Positions 8,772 to 16,920 of a stretch of DNA of 64,000 nt are shown here, in pieces. Below the pieces are notes generated by a model. It made no database searches. It was given only the letters and a program-made list of their open reading frames with translations, and had not been told where the DNA came from. The stretch is from Bacteroidia bacterium (lineage in GTDB: Bacteria; Bacteroidota; Bacteroidia; J057): NCBI GenBank assembly GCA_030430205.1, contig JAUIGE010000016.1, forward strand, positions 62,001 through 126,000. The letters are read 5' to 3'. A program made the position numbers and the translations under genes. Numbering within the stretch: position 1 is the first letter of the stretch; each line of letters begins with the position of its first letter.

Positions 8772-9563
8772 ATGAACAATACAGAATCTTTTTTTTGGGA
8801 ATCCCTGACCTGGGAAGAGCTCGAAGAGCGCTTGAAAATAGTCGACACGGCTATCCTGCCTTGTGGAGCCATTGAGCAACATGGCAGGCACCTGCCTGTA
8901 GATATCGACTACTTCGATGCGGTCTACCTGGCCCGCAAAGTGGCCGAAGCCTGTAGCGAGCCCAAGCCCTTTGTGCTGCCGCCCATCCCCTATGGCGTTT
9001 CCTACCACCATGAAGATTTCAAAGGCACGCTCAGCGTCACCAACAATGCCCTTTCGGCTTTTGTCTATGACATCGGTATGGGCCTCGCCCGCAACGGCAT
9101 CAAAAAACTCATCATCCTCAACGGCCATGGCGACAATGCGCCTACCCTGCACTATGCCGCGCAGATGATCAACAGAGATGCGAAAATCTTTGTCTGTGTA
9201 GACACAGGCGAGACCAGCGATGTGGACATCAGCCACCTGATCACCACCCCCAACGACATCCATGCCGGAGAGATCGAGACCAGTACCACCCTGGCCATCC
9301 GCCCGGAAATGGTCAAAATGGATAAAGCTGTCAATGAGACCCTGGCATTTGGAAGCAAATTTCTGGATTTTGACTACGACCAATCTGTCAACTGGTACGT
9401 CAGAACCAGCAAAATATCCGAGAGCGGTGTCATGGGAGATGCCACCAAAGCTACAGCGGATAAGGGCATGAAAATGTGGGAAATCATGATTCAGCAGTTG
9501 GTGAAATTTGTTGAATCCATCAAGGCCAGTGACCTCGAAGACCTCTACCAAAAACGGTATTGA
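8772..9563 (+). CDS. Creatininase-family metal-dependent amidohydrolase
   Basis: This 263-residue protein shows the creatininase fold motifs: G-A-I-E-Q-H-G (33-39) followed by L-P-V-D-I-D (41-46), N-G-H-G-D-N (117-122) and H-A-G-E-I-E-T-S (164-171). These supply the Glu/His/Asp/His/Glu ligands for a two-metal site, so it should be catalytically competent. Family members hydrolyse cyclic or linear amides (creatinine, the mycofactocin precursor peptide, formamide intermediates). It begins 8 bases after the MurL-like gene and ends 3 bases before the epimerase gene, so its substrate is probably an amide or short peptide of the same pathway. Use on creatinine is unlikely from context. Confidence 0.85.
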   Translation: MNNTESFFWESLTWEELEERLKIVDTAILPCGAIEQHGRHLPVDIDYFDAVYLARKVAEACSEPKPFVLPPIPYGVSYHHEDFKGTLSVTNNALSAFVYDIGMGLARNGIKKLIILNGHGDNAPTLHYAAQMINRDAKIFVCVDTGETSDVDISHLITTPNDIHAGEIETSTTLAIRPEMVKMDKAVNETLAFGSKFLDFDYDQSVNWYVRTSKISESGVMGDATKATADKGMKMWEIMIQQLVKFVESIKASDLEDLYQKRY

Positions 9564-9566
9564 TCC

Positions 9567-10613
9567 ATGAAAATCCGCTCGATTGATTACGAAAGGCTGG
9601 ATTTGCAATTGTCAGAGCCCTACACCATTGCCTATGAGACCATAGACAGGGCCACCAATTTCATCCTGAAACTCCATACCGATGATGGCATCACAGGCTA
9701 TGGCTGCGCTGCACCCGACATTGTCATCACCCATGAGACTGCGGAGGAGGTAGAACTCGCTATCAATCAAAAGATTATCCCTGCATTGATGGGGCAAAAT
9801 CCTTTTCATTACGCAAGGATTTTGAGTGAATTGAGGCCCGAAATCAAGTCCTCTGCCCTTTCCATGGTGGATATTGCGCTTTTTGATTTGATGGCAAAAA
9901 AGGCGGATGTGCCTGTTTATGAGTTGCTGGGCGGCTATCGCCATAAAATCGCGACCAGCATCACCATCGGCATACTGCCGATGGACAAGACCCTGCGCAA
10001 AGCGCAGGAATTCATCGCTCTGGGCTTTGAGATCATCAAACTCAAAGGCGGCCTCGATGTAGAGGGAGACATCGAAAAGATCAAAGCCATCCGAAAGAAA
10101 TATCCGAAGCTTACGCTGAGGTTTGATGGCAACCAGGGCTATGACCTGGAAACGGCTTTATACTTTATCCAGGAGACCGAAAAGTATAAAATCGAAATCC
10201 TGGAGCAACCCACCCATACGCAGGATGAAAGCCTGATGGGCGTTCTCAACAAGCAGACAAGCATGCCCATCATGGCGGATGAAAGCCTCAAAACGCTGGG
10301 AGATGCCTTTCGCCTCACCAGCAAAGGCTATTCCGATATGATCAATATCAAGATCATGAAAGTCGGCGGCCTGCTTCAGGCGCAGCACATCAATTCCGTC
10401 GCCAAATCAGCTCAAAATGAGGTTATGGTCGGCTGCCTCGACGAGTGCGGCCTGGGCATTTCCGCAGGCTTGCATTTCGCCCTCAGCAGACCCAATATTG
10501 AATTTGCCGATCTGGATGGGCATCTCGACCTGATTGATGATCCCTTCCATGACTTGTTTGTATTGGAAAAAGGCTACCTGATTCCCAATGGGAAGATTGG
10601 GATTGGGAGATAG
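9567..10613 (+). CDS. Dipeptide-epimerase-type enolase superfamily enzyme (DgcA/YcjG-like)
   Basis: This 348-residue protein has the mandelate racemase/MLE layout. It has an N-terminal capping domain and a barrel with K-L-K (K158, K160), metal ligands D187 (R-F-D-G-N), E213 (L-E-Q-P) and D238 (A-D-E-S), and the second-face lysine K262 (N-I-K). The D238-to-K262 spacing of 24 matches the Ala-Glu epimerases, in which two lysines on opposite faces carry out 1,1-proton transfer. Known functions in this group include L-Ala-D/L-Glu epimerase (murein peptide recycling) and N-acetyl-D-glutamate racemase (DgcA). It is the last gene of the five-gene run. Which substrate applies cannot be read from sequence alone. 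Confidence 0.85.
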   Translation: MKIRSIDYERLDLQLSEPYTIAYETIDRATNFILKLHTDDGITGYGCAAPDIVITHETAEEVELAINQKIIPALMGQNPFHYARILSELRPEIKSSALSMVDIALFDLMAKKADVPVYELLGGYRHKIATSITIGILPMDKTLRKAQEFIALGFEIIKLKGGLDVEGDIEKIKAIRKKYPKLTLRFDGNQGYDLETALYFIQETEKYKIEILEQPTHTQDESLMGVLNKQTSMPIMADESLKTLGDAFRLTSKGYSDMINIKIMKVGGLLQAQHINSVAKSAQNEVMVGCLDECGLGISAGLHFALSRPNIEFADLDGHLDLIDDPFHDLFVLEKGYLIPNGKIGIGR

Positions 10614-10709
10614 GGGGTAGCTGAGCGTCATTTCGTTGCAAAAAATGAAGCCTTCATAGCATAGTCCCAAATCTGTCCGAGACTCCCCAAAACTTTCGTA
10701 TTTTGCGGC

Positions 10710-11759
10710 GTGAAGCTACAGATGCCACATAGAAACTTGCTGCTGGGGCACAGCCTTTTTTGGCTGGGCTATATGGGGTTGTTGTTGGGATTTTATTCTA
10801 ATTTCCCTTCACAGCTCGATTTGGTGGTCGAAAGGCTGATCCCTGCGATCATCTTTCAGGTGATATTTGCTTACCTGAATATCGGTCTGTTTATTCCCCG
10901 TCTGCTGCAGCGGAAAAAATACATTTTTTACTTTCTGACAGCCATTGCCTGCATCAGCCTGCTGCTGACGATCCGCTTCCAACTGGTCGAATGGCTCTTT
11001 GAGCCGGAGATGCCTTCCTACTCCCCCCGTCCACGGACGCCAGACCGACTCCCCCCATCGCTCATCCGGCGAAATGCCGGACCTTTTTTCAGCATGCTCA
11101 CCATCTGGGGCTTCAGCACAGGTTATGCCTTTTTCCGCAATTGGATGAACAGCCAGCAGGAAACCACAGAGCTGCGACAGCAGCAGCTCTCAGCGGAATT
11201 GAAATTCCTCAAAAACCAGATCAACCCGCATTTCCTTTTCAATACCCTCAACAACCTCTATACGCTCTGCTATATGAAGGATGACCGCGCCGCGCCCATG
11301 GTGGTCAAGTTGTCCGAAATGATGCGCTACATGCTGAAGCCAACGCCCGAGGAAGGCTTGCCTATACAGGATGAAATTGCTTTTTTGCAAAACTTTATCC
11401 AGCTCCAAAAGTTGAAGACGGATGACGAGCGGGAAGTGATTTTTGAAGTGGAAGGCATCACCGGAGAACACGCTATCCCTCCTTTGCTGCTGCTCAATTT
11501 CTTCGAAAACAGCTTTAAACACGGCGATTGGGAGAAAAATCCCAAAGGCTGGATCAGAGCAAGCCTGCGCGGCAATGGCAAAAATGGCTTTGATTTCCGC
11601 ATTGAAAACAGTGTCAAAGCTTCTACTCCCACCAATTGGGAAAAAGGGATAGGGCTGAAAAATGCAGAAAGAAGGTTAGCTTTGCTGTATCCGGAAAGCC
11701 ATCGGCTGAGTATTCAGCATCTTGGAGAGAGCTTTTTGGTGGAGTTGAGGATTGGATGA
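10710..11759 (+). CDS. LytS/YehU-type sensor histidine kinase
   Basis: This 349-residue membrane kinase belongs to the His_kinase (LytS) family. It has four predicted membrane segments in the first 145 residues, then a short coiled linker (Q-Q-E-T-T-E-L-R-Q-Q-Q), and the phosphoacceptor motif I-N-P-H-F-L-F-N with H174. A GHKL ATPase domain follows, with an N-box-like L-L-N-F-F-E-N-S-F-K-H and a G-I-G-L-K-N late G-box. Such kinases in Bacteroidota normally pair with a LytTR response regulator, but none is adjacent here. The start is GTG at 10710, with an in-frame ATG four codons later as an alternative. A heptanucleotide repeat begins within a few bases of the stop codon. Confidence 0.9.
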   Translation: MKLQMPHRNLLLGHSLFWLGYMGLLLGFYSNFPSQLDLVVERLIPAIIFQVIFAYLNIGLFIPRLLQRKKYIFYFLTAIACISLLLTIRFQLVEWLFEPEMPSYSPRPRTPDRLPPSLIRRNAGPFFSMLTIWGFSTGYAFFRNWMNSQQETTELRQQQLSAELKFLKNQINPHFLFNTLNNLYTLCYMKDDRAAPMVVKLSEMMRYMLKPTPEEGLPIQDEIAFLQNFIQLQKLKTDDEREVIFEVEGITGEHAIPPLLLLNFFENSFKHGDWEKNPKGWIRASLRGNGKNGFDFRIENSVKASTPTNWEKGIGLKNAERRLALLYPESHRLSIQHLGESFLVELRIG

Positions 11760-11763
11760 GTAG

Positions 11764-11812
11764 AATAGAGAATAGAGAATAGAGAATAGAGAATAGAGAA
11801 TAGAGAATAGAG
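11764..11812. repeat. Heptanucleotide tandem repeat, seven copies of AATAGAG
   Basis: Seven perfect, contiguous copies of the 7-base unit AATAGAG begin 4 bases after the kinase stop codon. Because 7 is not a multiple of 3, the array is read in all frames and produces misleading low-complexity reading frames on the minus strand. The same unit in another phase (GAGAATA) recurs at 16442-16462 after a variant array. Confidence 0.97.
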
Positions 11813-11819
11813 ACTCGGA

Positions 11820-11882
11820 ACCCGAAACCCGAAACCCAAAACACGAAACCCAAAACACGAAACCCAAAACACGAAACCCAAA
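11820..11882. repeat. Second heptamer array (ACCCGAA/ACCCAAA/ACACGAA)
   Basis: Nine contiguous 7-base units follow the AATAGAG array. Two are ACCCGAA, then ACCCAAA and ACACGAA alternate to form a 14-base repeat present three and a half times. The array ends 15 bases before the M16 peptidase ATG, in the place where a leader or ribosome-binding site would be. A looser version of the same CCGAAACT-like sequence lies before the HIT gene near 38331-38365. Confidence 0.95.
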
Positions 11883-11897
11883 ACAAGAATTCCCCCC

Positions 11898-13139
11898 ATG
11901 TCAAAAATAGATTTTCAGCATTTTACCCTCGATAACGGCCTCAAAGTAGTCGTGCACGAAGATCATTCGGTGCCTAAGGCTGTGGTGGATGTGATTTACC
12001 GCGTGGGGTCCAAAGATGAGGAGCCCCATCGTACGGGCTTTGCCCATTTGTTTGAGCACCTGATGTTCAGGGGTAGCAAAAATATTCCTTCCTACGATAG
12101 CCCCTTGCAGCGGGCTGGTGGCCAAAACAATGCCTTTACGACGGCAGATGTGACCAATTACTACCTGAGCATTCCTTCGGATATGCTGGAAACAGGATTC
12201 TGGCTGGAGTCTGACCGCATGCTGGAATTGGCGCTGACGCAGGAAAGCCTGGACAAAGAAAAGGGCGTTGTGATTGAAGAATTCAAGCAGCGCTACCTCA
12301 ACCAGCCTTATGGCGATGCGCATTTGCATCTCCGTGGCCTGCATTTTCAAAAGCATCCCTATCACTGGCCGACCATCGGCAAGGAAATGTCCCACATCTC
12401 GGATGCTACGCTGGAGGATGTAAAAGAATTCTTTTACGGCTACTACGCTCCCAATAATGCGACGCTGATCGTCGCAGGAGATGTCTCATACGAGCAGGTC
12501 CGCAGCCTTGCGGAGAAGTGGTTTGGGCCGATCCCGAGCAGGAACCTCAAGAAGCATGCGCTTCCTCAGGAGCCACCGCAGACGGAGGCGCGCAGCCTTA
12601 CCGTACATGGCGATGTGCCATTTCCGGCTGTGTACAAGATGTTTCACATCCCGCCTCACAATGAGCGCGGCTATTATATCGCTGATATCATCACAGATAT
12701 CCTTGCCAATGGCCGCAATGCGCGGCTCTTCCGCAGGCTTGTCAGGGAGCAACAGCTTGCTTCTTCCATCTCGGCATATCCCTGGATGATGCATGATCCC
12801 GGTGCGCTTTCCCTGGATGGCCGCATCGCGGCCAACTCGAGCATAGAAGCTTATGAAGCTGCGCTTCAGGCGGAGATCGACGATCTGCAAAACCTGACCG
12901 AAAGCGACCTCAATCGCATCAAAACCAAGCTGGAAGCCATCTTCATGCTTAACCAAACCACCATCCTCAACAAAGCCATGGGCCTTGCCCTTTCAGATGC
13001 TTTGGGGGATATTGACCTTGTAAATACCACTCCTGAGATATACCAATCCATTACGCTGGAGGAAGTGAAAAATACTGCGAAACACATTTTTGACCCCAGC
13101 AATTGTTCCACTCTTTATTATTTACCGGCGGAAAAATGA
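11898..13139 (+). CDS. M16-family zinc peptidase, catalytic subunit
   Basis: This 413-residue protein has the inverted zinc motif of M16 (pitrilysin/PqqL/mitochondrial processing peptidase beta) enzymes: H50-L-F-E53-H54, with the third ligand in the V-I-E-E-F segment near 127. The second, inactive M16 half follows. No signal peptide is evident at the chosen ATG. Its stop codon overlaps the start of the S9 peptidase by 4 bases (ATGA). A second M16-like gene without the zinc site follows the S9 gene. Two-gene active/inactive M16 pairs form heterodimers that degrade peptides, so a clamshell heterodimer is likely here. Confidence 0.9.
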   Translation: MSKIDFQHFTLDNGLKVVVHEDHSVPKAVVDVIYRVGSKDEEPHRTGFAHLFEHLMFRGSKNIPSYDSPLQRAGGQNNAFTTADVTNYYLSIPSDMLETGFWLESDRMLELALTQESLDKEKGVVIEEFKQRYLNQPYGDAHLHLRGLHFQKHPYHWPTIGKEMSHISDATLEDVKEFFYGYYAPNNATLIVAGDVSYEQVRSLAEKWFGPIPSRNLKKHALPQEPPQTEARSLTVHGDVPFPAVYKMFHIPPHNERGYYIADIITDILANGRNARLFRRLVREQQLASSISAYPWMMHDPGALSLDGRIAANSSIEAYEAALQAEIDDLQNLTESDLNRIKTKLEAIFMLNQTTILNKAMGLALSDALGDIDLVNTTPEIYQSITLEEVKNTAKHIFDPSNCSTLYYLPAEK

Positions 13140-15040
13140 AAAAAACGATAGGTTTACTCCTCCTTCCCCTGCTTTTCTTTGCCTGTGCTGATGATGCATC
13201 CGGTGATGCTGAAAAAGCCAGAAACGTCTCCCAATACACCATTGAGCAGTTTGTTGATAACAAACAAATTTTTGGAGGTTCCTTTTTCCCGGATGAGCAA
13301 TCTATGCTCGTTACCAGCAACCAGACAGGCATTTTGAATGCTTTCCGCATGGCTTTGCCGGGGGGCGAATTGACGCCTTTGACACATTCAGATTCCACCT
13401 CTATTTTGGGCGTAAGCGTTTTTCCTGAGGATAACCGCTTTATGGTAAGTAAGGACGTCGGCGGGGATGGAAATGAAATTTCCCATCTCTTCATAGTCGA
13501 AGAGGATGGAAGCATGCAGGATATCATCAAAAGTCCTGAGGCAAGGGGAGGTTTGTTTCGCTGGGCCAGTGATAGCAAAAGCTTTTTCTATACCTCCACC
13601 GAGCGTGATCCGCGCTATGCCGATGTATACAAAATGAGCCTGGATGGCTATCAATCAGAAATGGTGTACAAAAATGATGAGGGAATGGACCTGACCGCTA
13701 TTTCGGATGATGAAAAATTTTATGCCCTTGTTCGGGCCATTACCACAAGTACAAATGATATGTTTTTGTATGATGTGGAAAAAGGGGAACGCCTCCAGCT
13801 TTCGCCAGAAAACAGCAAATACAGCTACAACCCGCAGTTTTTTGATCATAAAGGCGAATACCTGTATTACCTCACCAATGAAGGAGGAGAATTCAATTAC
13901 CTGAACCGTTACAAGCTTGCTGATGGCAGCACAGAAAAAGTACATGAGTACAGTTGGGATATCATGCTGGCTTATGAGTCTTATCAGGGCCGCTATCAGA
14001 TCATTGGGATCAATGAAGATGGGCATACAGCTGTCAAAATTTTTGACATGGAAAAAGGAGGAAAAGAAGTTCTTTTCCCTACCGAGCTGAATGGACAGAT
14101 TTCAGGTATCAGCGTTTCACGCTCTGAGAAGTTGATGCGATTCAACGTCTCCAACGCAAAGTCACCATCCAATATGTACCTCTACAATATGGAAAGTGGC
14201 AAATTGAGCCAGCTTACCCGCACCCTCAATCCGGAGATAAAAGAAGACGATCTGGTAGAAGGAAAAGTCATCCGCTACCCCTCTTTTGATGGGCTGGACA
14301 TCCCGGCGATCTATTACAAACCCCACCAGGCTTCTGCCTCCAACCAGGTGCCCGCTCTTGTCTGGGTACATGGCGGCCCCGGCGGGCAGTCCCGCATTGG
14401 CTATTCAGGTCTTATTCAATACCTGGTAAACCATGGTTATGCCGTTTTGGCGGTCAATAATCGGGGTAGCAGTGGTTATGGAAAGACATTTTATGAAATG
14501 GATAACCGGAATCACGGCGAAGCCGATCTCGATGATTGCGTCTGGGGAAAGAAGTTTTTGGCATCACAGGCAGGCATAGACTCCAGCAAAATAGGCATCA
14601 TCGGCGGCTCCTACGGAGGCTATATGACCATGGCTGCCATGGCTTTCCGCCCGAAAGAATTTCAGGTAGGGGTAGATATTTTTGGCGTTACCAATTGGCT
14701 GAGAACCCTGCGGAGCACCCCGCCATGGTGGGCATCTTTCAGAGATGCGCTTTTCGAAGAGATGGGAGACCCTTATTCTGAAGACTCCGTCCGCTTGTAC
14801 AATATCTCCCCTCTTTTCCACGCCGACAAAATCCAAAACCCTATCATGGTTTTGCAGGGAGCAAATGACCCCCGTGTCCTCCAACCGGAGTCAGATGAGA
14901 TGGTGGAAGCAGCCCGGAAAAACAATGTGCCCGTAGAATATGTCTTGTTTGAAGACGAAGGGCACGGTTTCCAGAAAAAAGAAAATCAGATCAAAGGCTA
15001 TAGTAAAATCCTGGAGTTTCTGGATGAGTATTTGAAGTAG
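13136..15040 (+). CDS. S9 prolyl-oligopeptidase-family lipoprotein peptidase
   Basis: This 634-residue protein starts at the ATG that overlaps the M16 stop. That start gives a lipoprotein signal, with a basic M-K-K, a hydrophobic stretch and a lipobox ending at C17. Residues about 40-370 form a beta-propeller with repeated strand blocks. The C-terminal alpha/beta hydrolase has nucleophile S492 in G-G-S-Y-G-G-Y, D578 in G-A-N-D-P-R and H610 in E-G-H-G-F. This is the acylaminoacyl-peptidase/dipeptidyl-peptidase-like group that trims short peptides, here probably tethered to a membrane facing the periplasm. It sits between the two M16 genes, suggesting joint peptide degradation. Confidence 0.9.
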   Translation: MKKTIGLLLLPLLFFACADDASGDAEKARNVSQYTIEQFVDNKQIFGGSFFPDEQSMLVTSNQTGILNAFRMALPGGELTPLTHSDSTSILGVSVFPEDNRFMVSKDVGGDGNEISHLFIVEEDGSMQDIIKSPEARGGLFRWASDSKSFFYTSTERDPRYADVYKMSLDGYQSEMVYKNDEGMDLTAISDDEKFYALVRAITTSTNDMFLYDVEKGERLQLSPENSKYSYNPQFFDHKGEYLYYLTNEGGEFNYLNRYKLADGSTEKVHEYSWDIMLAYESYQGRYQIIGINEDGHTAVKIFDMEKGGKEVLFPTELNGQISGISVSRSEKLMRFNVSNAKSPSNMYLYNMESGKLSQLTRTLNPEIKEDDLVEGKVIRYPSFDGLDIPAIYYKPHQASASNQVPALVWVHGGPGGQSRIGYSGLIQYLVNHGYAVLAVNNRGSSGYGKTFYEMDNRNHGEADLDDCVWGKKFLASQAGIDSSKIGIIGGSYGGYMTMAAMAFRPKEFQVGVDIFGVTNWLRTLRSTPPWWASFRDALFEEMGDPYSEDSVRLYNISPLFHADKIQNPIMVLQGANDPRVLQPESDEMVEAARKNNVPVEYVLFEDEGHGFQKKENQIKGYSKILEFLDEYLK

Positions 15041-15105
15041 GGGGGCGAGAGGCGGGACAAGAGACAATTGAATATTGATTTGTAAAAAACGAAGAACGAA
15101 AACGA

Positions 15106-16392
15106 ATGCTTGATAGAACAAAAGCTCCTGAAGCGTCCATGCTTTCCCCACGCCCGCTGCCGGGCTTCAAAACGGTTGCGCTCAGCAATGGCACGCCTGT
15201 GCATTTGTTGCAATATGGCTCGGTGGAAGTGGCTGAAATACAGGTTGTATTCAGGACAGGCACAGCCTATCAGGACAAGATCGGGCAAGCCCGATATACA
15301 GCTTCCAATATGGGAGAGGCTACCGCCTCTTTCAACAACCAGCAGCTCGCTGAGCGCCTCGACGACTACGGCGCCTGGATCAGCAATGATACGGCTCAGG
15401 AGTTCATTTCGATGAACCTGACAAGCCTGGACCGCCACCTGCCGCATACGCTGCCGCTGTTGCAGGAAGTCCTGATGGCACCTGCCTTTCCGGAGGAAGA
15501 ATTCAACAATATGAAGACCCGCAACCTGCAGCGATTGCAGGTGGAGTCCAAACGCAAAAGCTACCTCGCCCGCAGGCAATTCGGGCATCTGTTGTTTGGC
15601 CCCGACAACCCCTACGGGGCGCATCTCGGACCGGATGAACTCCAGCAGCTGGAGTTGGCAGATATCAAAGCTTTTTACCAAAAGCATCTGCAAGCCGGAA
15701 ACTGGTTTATCACGGTTGTTGGGAAATTTGACGAGGAAAAGGTCTTGAAGCAACTCGATGAACTGCTCGGCAAGCAGCAGCTTGAAGATAAATCGGGATT
15801 GATCTCCCGGGCTGTCACAGCAACTGACTTATTGGGGCAGGGTCGCCACCTGATTCATGAAGAAGGCATGCAGTCTGCCTTATGTGTAGGCCATATTGGC
15901 TTTAACCGAAAGCATCCTGATTTTGATGGAATGAGCTTCGTAAACACGCTTTTGGGAGGCTTTTTTGGCTCTCGCCTGATGAAAAACATCCGGGAAGACA
16001 AAGGCTATACCTACGGTATCCGCTCAGCCTGGGTCTCGGGCAAGCACAAAGGCTACATGATCATCAGCAGTGAAGTCGGCAATGAATATGCAGAAAGTGC
16101 AGTGGAGGAAATTCGCAAGGAAATGAACAAGTTGCGGACTGAATTATGTACAGAGGATGAATTGAATCTGGTGAAAAACTATATGCTGGGCAGCAGCATC
16201 AGCCAGCGTGAAACGCCTTTCCAAATGGGAAGCCTGATTCGCTTTGCCATCATCCAGGAGCTCAGTTTTGATGCATTGAACCAAAAACACCCCAAAATCC
16301 TTAGCCTGACTTCCCATGATGTGCTCAGGCTCGCAAACCATCATTTTCAGCCTGATAATCTGCTGGAGGTGATTTGTGGGAATCCGGTTTAG
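15106..16392 (+). CDS. M16-family peptidase-like protein, non-catalytic subunit
   Basis: This 428-residue protein is homologous across its length to M16 peptidases, but where the catalytic partner has H-L-F-E-H it reads R63-Y-T-A66-S67, so all three key residues are lost. The glycine-rich N-terminal core and the C-terminal R-x-x-x-G-Y-T-Y-G-I motif, conserved in non-catalytic (alpha-type) subunits, are present. It most likely pairs with the active M16 protein encoded upstream. Two other features in the spacer upstream are a 65-base gap and no strong terminator. A 70-base heptamer array starts directly after its stop codon. Confidence 0.85.
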   Translation: MLDRTKAPEASMLSPRPLPGFKTVALSNGTPVHLLQYGSVEVAEIQVVFRTGTAYQDKIGQARYTASNMGEATASFNNQQLAERLDDYGAWISNDTAQEFISMNLTSLDRHLPHTLPLLQEVLMAPAFPEEEFNNMKTRNLQRLQVESKRKSYLARRQFGHLLFGPDNPYGAHLGPDELQQLELADIKAFYQKHLQAGNWFITVVGKFDEEKVLKQLDELLGKQQLEDKSGLISRAVTATDLLGQGRHLIHEEGMQSALCVGHIGFNRKHPDFDGMSFVNTLLGGFFGSRLMKNIREDKGYTYGIRSAWVSGKHKGYMIISSEVGNEYAESAVEEIRKEMNKLRTELCTEDELNLVKNYMLGSSISQRETPFQMGSLIRFAIIQELSFDALNQKHPKILSLTSHDVLRLANHHFQPDNLLEVICGNPV

Positions 16393-16462
16393 GAGAGCAG
16401 AGAGCAGAGAGCAGAGAGCAGAGAGCAGAGAGCAGAGAGCAGAGAATAGAGAATAGAGAATA
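16393..16462. repeat. Heptanucleotide tandem repeat: GAGAGCA x7 then GAGAATA x3
   Basis: Ten contiguous 7-base units start at the first base after the M16-like stop codon. Seven are GAGAGCA and three are GAGAATA. The last unit is 14 bases before the next ATG, so the array fills the intergenic space. The unit family (GAGARYA) is shared with the arrays at 11764 and 17507. Confidence 0.97.
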
Positions 16463-16476
16463 GAGAAAGTACAAGA

Positions 16477-16920
16477 ATGATTGATAAGTTATCCATAGAA
16501 GTAAAGGCGCCTAAATTCATCGAAGATGAAAAAGGGGAATTGGCTGGTCAGATTTTGCTGAGCGCTGGATCAGACCTGGAGATTGATCGATTGATTGTCG
16601 GTCTGGACGCATTATTTCCTTATCCTGAGAAGGAAAAGTTTAACCAAAAACGCGCCCTGCGCGTCGGTGAAGAAGTGGCCGCCACGGCCATTTTGCTTGC
16701 ATCCGGCGAAACAAAGGAAATTCCCTTTGCAATACCCTACAAGCTCAAAGCGAAGGAAAAAAAAGACCCCATGTTCCAGAAGACTGGAAAATGGGGTGAA
16801 AAAATGCAGTCGATCAACGAGTATATGGTTCATTCAGGGGCCAAATACCAGTTGGTGATTCGCATCAAACTGGCCGATGGCACGACCTTCCGGGAATATG
16901 TGCAAATGCGATTTGCCTAA
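16477..16920 (+). CDS. Hypothetical protein with possible arrestin-like (Spo0M-like) fold
   Basis: This 147-residue soluble protein is rich in beta strands. It opens with I-D-K-L-S-I-E-V-K-A-P-K, then a G-E-L-A-G-Q-I-L-L-S segment, and later K-E-I-P-F-A-I-P-Y and Y-Q-L-V-I-R-I-K-L-A-D-G strands. The order of strands, with a 'preserve-P' type turn in the second half, looks like one lobe of an arrestin/Spo0M fold, but no catalytic residue or definite family signature is visible. No signal peptide or membrane segment is present. Its stop overlaps the convergent Dps-like gene by 3-4 bases. Function unknown. Confidence 0.6.
   Translation: MIDKLSIEVKAPKFIEDEKGELAGQILLSAGSDLEIDRLIVGLDALFPYPEKEKFNQKRALRVGEEVAATAILLASGETKEIPFAIPYKLKAKEKKDPMFQKTGKWGEKMQSINEYMVHSGAKYQLVIRIKLADGTTFREYVQMRFA

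Noticed and set aside
11764-11882. Possible CRISPR array
   Set aside because: The units are 7 bases, contiguous, with no spacers, and no cas genes are nearby.
11623-11904. Minus-strand reading frames rich in Phe/Trp/Val/Gly and Leu/Tyr/Ser repeats
   Set aside because: They are created by the 7-base tandem repeats, which are open in several frames, and they have no family signature or start context.
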